Below, in pieces: positions 58,795 to 64,000 of a stretch of 64,000 nt of DNA (the stretch's first letter is position 1; each line of letters begins with the position of its first letter). Source of the stretch: Holophagaceae bacterium (GTDB taxonomy: Bacteria; Acidobacteriota; Holophagae; Holophagales; Holophagaceae); assembly GCA_016720465.1 (NCBI GenBank), contig JADKKO010000002.1, positions 412,001-476,000 on the forward strand, given 5' to 3'. The notes below the pieces were generated by a model, which ran no database searches, had not been told where the DNA came from, and was given only the letters and a program-made list of their open reading frames with translations. The translations under genes and the position numbers were made by a program.

Positions 58795-60795
58795 CTATTT
58801 GGCCTTGAACGCAAATCCATCCTCCAGCAGCCGGTTGATGGCAGCGCGATCCTTTTTCCAGGCCTGAAGACCCTTCTCTCGCTCCAAATAAGGAAAATTG
58901 ATCTGTCGGTGTTCATGTTTCAACTTGAAGGAAATCAAGGTCTGGCCCATCTCCGGCATGGCATCCGCGGCCCAAAGACAATGCCGAAAAGGCGTATCCA
59001 ACACTCTCGCTTCGAGGATGGGGCTCATGTCACCTATTACTCGAATCTGAGCGGTGAATTCAAGTTGGCCGCTCCTGTTCGAACCTACGGGGAGCTGGCG
59101 AGGCTCGCCTGGCCGTTGGATCTGGGGCGGGACAAGGTGCAGGCCCAAATCATCGTAATAAATTTCGCAATCGCCCCCGCCATACCGCCCACCCTTTGGG
59201 TGGATGAGGTCTGCTTCAACCTTGAAGGGTCGATCCAGTTCAAGAGGATCTGAGTAGGAAATTATCTCCAGCTTCCCATTGGGCGGCAGGCTTAGATGCC
59301 GATTTAGGAGGAATTCCCGGATTTCAGGCTTCCCACCAGCTCGCCCAACCGTCCTCAGACCCCATGCCTGGCCAGTCTCAGTGAACGTCAGGTGTCCGTC
59401 AAGTTGGCCGTTCTGTCGCAGCTCGGCCTTGAGGTCAACGGCCATGATGGCTTTCTGGATCGCTGCATCTGGGATCGATACCCATGTGCCCCCATCGGGA
59501 AGACAAATGAGCACTGACCGCCCCCGGTGGGCCTCCCCAAGCCAGCCGAAGGGGGTGAAGGGGTCCGTGGAATCAGCAAGGAGGAAACGCCCCCTGGGTG
59601 TGTCAACTTCTGCCGGAAGGCCGAGAGATTTCTGTAAGGGGATGGCGGTGATCAGGTGGTTGAATACGGCGAAAGGAGGCTGTTCAGGTAGCGCAGGCCC
59701 GTCCTTGATCCTGGCCAGCACAGGCGAGGCCTTGTAGCCTCTCGCCTCCAGCTCGGCGATGAAGAAGCAGGAGAGGTCCTTGCAATCGCCGTAGCGTTTG
59801 CGCCCTACTTCGGATGCATCCTCAGGCACCCACCCACGTTCGGGACTCAGGTAGACCTGTTTGTAAGTAAGTTCCCTTCCCATCCAGGCCCAGAGTGCCT
59901 GAAGGCCTAATAGTTCTTTCCCGGGTGGCGTCGCTAAACCGGTGCGCTTGGCCTTGGATTGATACTCGCCAGCGATCCAGATGGCAGGACTATTCCAGTT
60001 TGACCAGTCCGGAGCCCCTTTCAGGCCCGGGTCAAGGAAACGCACCCTCACTTCAGGGATGAAGCCCTCCCGGTAAGGAGTGCCGCCCTCATTGACCGAA
60101 AGCGCTGGAACATTGGAAAGGGCAATGGCTTGACCAGGAAGGTGTTCAGGTTGCGGAACCAATCCACCAAAATTCACCAGGTCCAAAATCGCTTCTACTT
60201 TTTCAAGGCTGGTAAAGAATCCCCCATTTTTTGAAATGGCCAGCTCCCACCGCCTCACTGGAAGGTTTTCCATTGGTCCCATCGCAGTAAAGGGACCAGC
60301 TGGAGATCTTTCAAATTCCAAACTCTCGAAGGCCACCCAGGAACCCTTGACCACTCTTTCGAGAACCGCACCTGTGATCACATTGGTATTAATGGAATCT
60401 GATTCACCCCCCTCTATCGCCACGACCTTCTCGCTGGCCAACCGGACAAGTTCGCCATCGGGACGCAGGTTCCAGCCTTTCAGCTTTTTCACCTTGCTGG
60501 CTTTTCCACCAAGCCCCCGGATCACAAATAGGCCTTCGGAGGTTCCCCTCTCGGTGAGAACTTTGACCAGCCTCAATTTGCGAGTGAGGATCTCGTTAGA
60601 ACCGGCGTAGGCAACCTCCGTACGCTGCAGGATCACCCAGGCATCGTAGTCACCTGATGGCGCAGGGCTCGTGGCTACCGCCTGGGCATGGGGTTTGGCC
60701 CAATCCGGAAGTTTGGAAAGATCCTGAGCCATTCCAAGATGGATAGTGGCGATTCCAGCCAGGACAATGGCCCGCAACACAAGACGGCAGTACAT
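58795..60795 (-). CDS. DUF3857/transglutaminase-like protein, catalytic residues present
   Basis: Exported protein of 666 aa. LVLRAIVLAGIATIHLGMAQ is a signal peptide. An N-terminal DUF3857 domain (about 50-260) precedes a transglutaminase-like core with Cys in KRYGDCKDLSCFFIAELEA, His in VFNHLITAIPL and Asp in LLADSTDPFTPFG, so a cysteine peptidase or transglutaminase activity is possible. A beta-rich C-terminal domain ends RLLEDGFAFKAK. It lies 34 nt behind a longer relative of the same overall plan on the same strand; the pair probably forms an operon. Bacteroidota and Acidobacteriota carry many such proteins; roles are unknown. Confidence 0.85.
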   Translation of the reverse strand: MYCRLVLRAIVLAGIATIHLGMAQDLSKLPDWAKPHAQAVATSPAPSGDYDAWVILQRTEVAYAGSNEILTRKLRLVKVLTERGTSEGLFVIRGLGGKASKVKKLKGWNLRPDGELVRLASEKVVAIEGGESDSINTNVITGAVLERVVKGSWVAFESLEFERSPAGPFTAMGPMENLPVRRWELAISKNGGFFTSLEKVEAILDLVNFGGLVPQPEHLPGQAIALSNVPALSVNEGGTPYREGFIPEVRVRFLDPGLKGAPDWSNWNSPAIWIAGEYQSKAKRTGLATPPGKELLGLQALWAWMGRELTYKQVYLSPERGWVPEDASEVGRKRYGDCKDLSCFFIAELEARGYKASPVLARIKDGPALPEQPPFAVFNHLITAIPLQKSLGLPAEVDTPRGRFLLADSTDPFTPFGWLGEAHRGRSVLICLPDGGTWVSIPDAAIQKAIMAVDLKAELRQNGQLDGHLTFTETGQAWGLRTVGRAGGKPEIREFLLNRHLSLPPNGKLEIISYSDPLELDRPFKVEADLIHPKGGRYGGGDCEIYYDDLGLHLVPPQIQRPGEPRQLPVGSNRSGQLEFTAQIRVIGDMSPILEARVLDTPFRHCLWAADAMPEMGQTLISFKLKHEHRQINFPYLEREKGLQAWKKDRAAINRLLEDGFAFKAK

Positions 60796-60829
60796 GGCGT
60801 GACCTTTCGAGAGGGCCCGGGGGTCGTGA

Positions 60830-62779
60830 TCAGCGTGTCAGAACCAGTGCGCGCGACTGCGCATCCTTCACCCAGCCGAGGAAATCCTTGAGCTCCCCAT
60901 ATGCCCCTGCATCAAAGAAAAAGCCTGTGACATCCACCTTCAAGGACACTTTGATAGAGCGGTCCGCCTGGGATTCCGCGGTCCAGGCAACGCTCCCGAT
61001 GGCATTCCGCTTATGGAAGGGCGCAATACCTCCAAAAGAGTAACCTTCAGGAAGATGGATGGTGCTGGCTGCATTAAAAACCTTCCTGTAAGGAATCACA
61101 ACCGGCTCCTTGCGATCTTTTGGAAACTCATCCGGAATCCACATGGCCCATTCGGTACCAGGAAAAGGGTAGACCATTCGGCGGCGTCCTTCCTCGCGAG
61201 TCACAAAGCCTTCGGCGTCCCACTGGAAGGGCTGCCGGGGATCCTGGGCATTGGCTACACGGGTCTTTTTTACGACGACGCCAGACCGCGGTTCTTCTAA
61301 TAATTCTTTCAGATGCTTGTCCTGGCTATCCTGAGCTTCCTTCATGAAACGGGCACGCTGATGCCACTCTGAGTAGCCTGTAAAAGTGGCCTTCACTGAA
61401 AAGGCATCCGCTTCCTCTTCCGGCGTGATCGTCACGACATAGTTCGACTGATTCGTGGTCGATGGCTGTGCGCTTAGAACCAGCCTAGAGGCGACCCACG
61501 TCTTCGCGTCGATCTGCATGCAGGGTGTGCCTTGATAGTCCGGGTGCAGGATCCCGACCGGGAAGTACCTACGACCTGGCTCAGCCCAGACCATGCCACC
61601 TGGCGTTTTCACCCCAACCAGATAGCTCGTGAATTGGAATGGGTTCATTAGGTTGTATGCAAACATGCCGCTGTCCCGATCCATGACCAGGGCGATCTGA
61701 GGATTAAGACCAGCATCCTTCAAGAGGTTCACAAGGAACACCGCCATGCCCGCAGAAGTAGCGATGCCATGCCCAGCTGCCTTGTTCAGGTCGGAATCAC
61801 TCCAGTAGCGATTAATCTGGGTGGCCTTGTCCGCGCGTGCCGCTTCTGTCAGCCAATCCAGGTTCGTGATGCGAGCATCAAGCCCCCGCATGAGGCAAGC
61901 CAATACGACTTCGGGTCCAGCTCCTGCGGGAACCTCCCCTAGAATCTGGTTTGACAATTCCTTGTAGGCCCCTCTCCGACTCACTTCCCGTTCGAAAAAA
62001 TCCTTGTAATAGCTTTCAGCTGCACGTGCCCAGAAGGCATCGGCGCCCTCACGGAGCATGGGCGCGAGATCGGGAGGCAGGAAGAAAGAGTCGAAAAAGG
62101 GTGCTTGCCGGGTGGAATGAAGTGCGTACGGCACATCTGGAAATGGTGGTATATCCCGGAATATGAAAACTTTCTTGTTCCCCGAGGTGCTCTGCTCAGG
62201 CTTGTGCGTCTGAGAAGGGGACACCAAACTCGGGAAAGGGAATTGAAGGGGTAATTCGACAATGAGCTGTTTGATAGCAAAGACGTTCGCGAATTGAATG
62301 TGTAACGAGTTTGGCGAGCTGGCTGGCAGCGGGGAGTGGCCCCCCATGGATTTGTCTGAGGAGAGACGCCAGCTCAGGTCCAACACACAATCAGAGGTGA
62401 GTCCTGCAGGAATAACGACCTTCTCGCTTACGCCAAAACGAGCTGACTTCACGCTCCGTTCGGCAAAGTCTTTGCGCTGATTGAATGTCACAATACGGCC
62501 ATCCTGCGTCACCACCCGGCTCTCAAAATTGTAGGCTTCCTTTGGGAAGGTCGGAAAGGACACCGCAGCTTTTCCTACCTCGCTCAGAATCCGAATGCGA
62601 TAGATGTAATCCACAAATTTATTTTCGAAGCGGATGGTTTGAGAAAGGATCACCCCTCCTCTGATTCCCTTCGCAGGATCTTCCTTCATCCTCCACACCT
62701 CAGCAGGAACGGGGTCCCATCCCGCCGTGGCAGTAATGGGGATGAAACAAGCCAGGGTGAAAATGAGGCCACGACGCAT
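60830..62779 (-). CDS. DUF3857-type protein with degenerate transglutaminase core
   Basis: Exported protein of 649 aa related to its downstream neighbour. GAGGA lies 5 nt before the ATG at 62779 and RRGLIFTLACFIPITATAG is a signal peptide; the frame remains open upstream by about 90 codons without homology. DUF3857 occupies about residues 30-240. In the transglutaminase-like core the segment GHGIATSAGMAVFLVNLLKD aligns with the usual GDC-K-D block but has Ser342 in place of Cys, and FQFTSYLVGV has Ser385 where His is expected. Catalysis is therefore unlikely; a binding or partner role to the active paralogue is plausible. Confidence 0.82.
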   Translation of the reverse strand: MRRGLIFTLACFIPITATAGWDPVPAEVWRMKEDPAKGIRGGVILSQTIRFENKFVDYIYRIRILSEVGKAAVSFPTFPKEAYNFESRVVTQDGRIVTFNQRKDFAERSVKSARFGVSEKVVIPAGLTSDCVLDLSWRLSSDKSMGGHSPLPASSPNSLHIQFANVFAIKQLIVELPLQFPFPSLVSPSQTHKPEQSTSGNKKVFIFRDIPPFPDVPYALHSTRQAPFFDSFFLPPDLAPMLREGADAFWARAAESYYKDFFEREVSRRGAYKELSNQILGEVPAGAGPEVVLACLMRGLDARITNLDWLTEAARADKATQINRYWSDSDLNKAAGHGIATSAGMAVFLVNLLKDAGLNPQIALVMDRDSGMFAYNLMNPFQFTSYLVGVKTPGGMVWAEPGRRYFPVGILHPDYQGTPCMQIDAKTWVASRLVLSAQPSTTNQSNYVVTITPEEEADAFSVKATFTGYSEWHQRARFMKEAQDSQDKHLKELLEEPRSGVVVKKTRVANAQDPRQPFQWDAEGFVTREEGRRRMVYPFPGTEWAMWIPDEFPKDRKEPVVIPYRKVFNAASTIHLPEGYSFGGIAPFHKRNAIGSVAWTAESQADRSIKVSLKVDVTGFFFDAGAYGELKDFLGWVKDAQSRALVLTR

Positions 62780-63051
62780 ACTGTTCCTCGCTGGGGAAAA
62801 GGTCATATTCGAAATCAGCCCGCCGAAAAAACTGTTGAACCACGCATAGGGGTAGCTTCTAAATTCAATTAATGAATAGATCATTTCATACTTTGCGGAT
62901 AGCAAGTTAACAGACATGCGCACCCGGTCCGGTTCGCCTCGCGGACAACGGAGGCCTCGATTTCCCGGAAGCGCCCACGCGGAAATGAGCGGTCGGAAGT
63001 TCCTCCCGGCGCGTGATGCCTTGACCGATCCTGCGCCCGGAGGGGACCCTG

Positions 63052-63423
63052 GTGGCATGCGTCCCGTGGACCCCAGATCTCGCGCGAGCTGGGGGGCTTT
63101 TCCTTCCCCTTCTGGGCCGGGAGGAAGGCATCACCCGACGGGAATTGGCCACCCGGGTGGGGCTCGATCCCGCCACCCTGTCTGTCGCGCTGCGGAAATT
63201 GGAGGAGACGGGGATCATCGAGCCGCCCACGACTCCCGAAAACCGCCAGTCGCGGCGAGTAAGGTGCGCCCCCATGATCCAGCACCTCGGAGCGATCCTG
63301 AAGATGCTGAAGGAACTCGATGAGCTGGCCTTGGAGGGCATTCCTGAGAAGGAGATCGTCCTGGCCCGGCGGATGCTCGCGAAGATCCACCAGAACCTCG
63401 CTTCCGCCCAGGCCAGGAAATAA
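63052..63423 (+). CDS. MarR-like winged-helix transcriptional regulator
   Basis: DNA-binding protein of 123 aa. The start is GTG 63052 with GGAGGGG (63039-63045) six nt upstream. The winged helix is clear: EEGITRRELATRVGLDPATL and SVALRKLEETGIIEPPTTPE, followed by a wing with RQSRRVRC, then two helices (MIQHLGAILKMLKELDELAL, EKEIVLARRMLAKIHQNL) for dimerisation. The N-terminal dimer helix of full-length MarR proteins is short. It lies between the divergent DUF3857 gene and the convergent PqiC-like gene; targets unknown. Confidence 0.75.
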   Translation: MACVPWTPDLARAGGLFLPLLGREEGITRRELATRVGLDPATLSVALRKLEETGIIEPPTTPENRQSRRVRCAPMIQHLGAILKMLKELDELALEGIPEKEIVLARRMLAKIHQNLASAQARK

Positions 63424-63438
63424 GAGCCGGAGAGGCGC

Positions 63439-64000
63439 CTAGCGGCCGGCCGGCAGGGACCTCAGGCCCGTGGCAATCTCGCGGCTCAAGTCCCCGAGGA
63501 TCTGGCTGTGCGCCGCCAGGAGGGCCTCCGCGTCCAGCCCTTGGACGGGCCTTTGAAGGGTCGTCCTCTTAAACAGCAGGGCTGGGCCGCCTTGAGGAGG
63601 CGCCACCATCCATGTGGCCTGCAGGGTGAGTGTGCCGCCGGGCTTACCGTCCAACCTGTGCACATCCACCTCAATGCGATGGGTGGCTTTCACACGTTCG
63701 CCGTAGGGATAGGCCACCACCATGCCACTGCCCGTCAGCAGGGCGATGTTTTCGACCAGGATCCGCTGGATGTCCTTGTCCAGGCTGTTGCCCCAGCGAT
63801 GCGACTCCATCAGGCTCAAGGCCCCCGGGCCGGCCTCCTGCACCATCTGGGGCCTTTGGAGCATCTCGGGCAATCGCACGGGCATGATCTCCAGAGCCAG
63901 GGAAGTCTGGGGAGTCGCCTGTCGCCCTGCTTCCATGGGCATGGGGCTGAGGGTGTGCAGCACTTCAAGGTTCGGCCGCGCGCATCCGATTCCCGCGGCC
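63439..64000 (-). CDS. PqiC-like ABC-transport auxiliary lipoprotein, 5' end outside window
   Basis: Partial gene; the frame is open to the window edge, so the N-terminus is missing. The visible beginning AAGIGCARPNLEVLHTLSPM contains a lipobox (GIGC), so this is an outer-membrane lipoprotein, and L-H-T-L-S-P matches the Y-x-L-x-P start of the DUF330/PqiC family. Later parts fit: LALEIMPVRLPEMLQRPQMV, SLMESHRWGNSLDKDIQRIL and VDVHRLDGKPGGTLTLQATW. Such lipoproteins partner MlaD/MCE-type transporters (PqiAB, YebST, MlaFEDB), whose genes would lie beyond position 64000 if the operon is typical. Confidence 0.8.
   Translation of the reverse strand, partial: AAGIGCARPNLEVLHTLSPMPMEAGRQATPQTSLALEIMPVRLPEMLQRPQMVQEAGPGALSLMESHRWGNSLDKDIQRILVENIALLTGSGMVVAYPYGERVKATHRIEVDVHRLDGKPGGTLTLQATWMVAPPQGGPALLFKRTTLQRPVQGLDAEALLAAHSQILGDLSREIATGLRSLPAGR

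Noticed and set aside
62916..63323. Plus-strand 135-codon frame overlapping the MarR-like gene
   Set aside because: Different frame from the clear winged-helix protein, Arg/Pro/Gly-rich, and without the GGAGGGG-GTG start that serves the regulator.
1..64000. tRNA, rRNA, CRISPR arrays, prophage or complete IS elements
   Set aside because: None recognised on either strand. The only mobile traces are the IS91-like fragment and the broken toxin-antitoxin pair.

Overview
The window is about 64 kb of gene-dense, high-GC bacterial chromosome. Several traits fit Acidobacteriota, probably a Holophaga/Geothrix-like member: a one-chain pyruvate:ferredoxin oxidoreductase next to a dihydroorotate-dehydrogenase-like flavoprotein, a Ser/Thr kinase fused to a TolB-like/TPR tail, tandem M13 peptidases, DUF3857/transglutaminase proteins, and many exported propeller and Ig-like proteins. 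This placement is inference from gene content; the window has no rRNA or tRNA gene.

Layout. 0-5.7 kb: a tolC-adaptor-RND tripartite efflux operon. 5.6-9.9 kb: a family 2 glycosyltransferase (minus strand) and mfd. 10.4-14.4 kb: a secreted Asp-box/Ig-like protein ending in a strong hairpin. 14.6-18.4 kb: a compact lasso-peptide gene cluster on the plus strand, in the order HPr-kinase-like lasso kinase, B1 (PqqD/RRE), B2 (transglutaminase-like leader protease), C (asparagine-synthetase-like cyclase), then a 49-codon precursor gene. 18.6-22.8 kb: two tandem M13 metallopeptidases. 22.8-28.3 kb (minus): an HhH protein, an M1 aminopeptidase, a lipoprotein, a nucleotidyltransferase-like gene with a small partner, and an inositol-phosphatase-family gene. 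28.4-36.2 kb (plus): nfuA, a GAF/degenerate-GGDEF protein, a fused 2-oxoacid dehydrogenase E1, a seven-repeat lipoprotein and a Ser/Thr kinase. 36.2-43.4 kb: bacilliredoxin, sppA, and the nifJ/DHOD-like pair. 43.5-47.6 kb (minus): ffh - TPR/propeller gene - rpsP - khpA - rimM. 47.8-51.4 kb: a YyaL-type thioredoxin protein, a DUF1275 membrane protein and ruvC. 51.4-54.7 kb: a Kelch lipoprotein flanked by decayed mobile and toxin-antitoxin remnants (an IS91-type transposase fragment and a broken VapBC pair). 54.8-64 kb: a diguanylate cyclase, rnr, two DUF3857 proteins (one with its catalytic residues lost), a winged-helix regulator and a truncated PqiC-like lipoprotein gene.

The most notable system is the lasso cluster. 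The precursor has a leader of the W-x-x-P-x-L...T-x type, an Asp placed for a macrolactam ring, and a C-terminal Ser. The kinase encoded at the head of the cluster belongs to the family known to phosphorylate such C-terminal serines. No dedicated exporter or isopeptidase gene is in the cluster. The predicted product would be a short phosphorylated lasso peptide.
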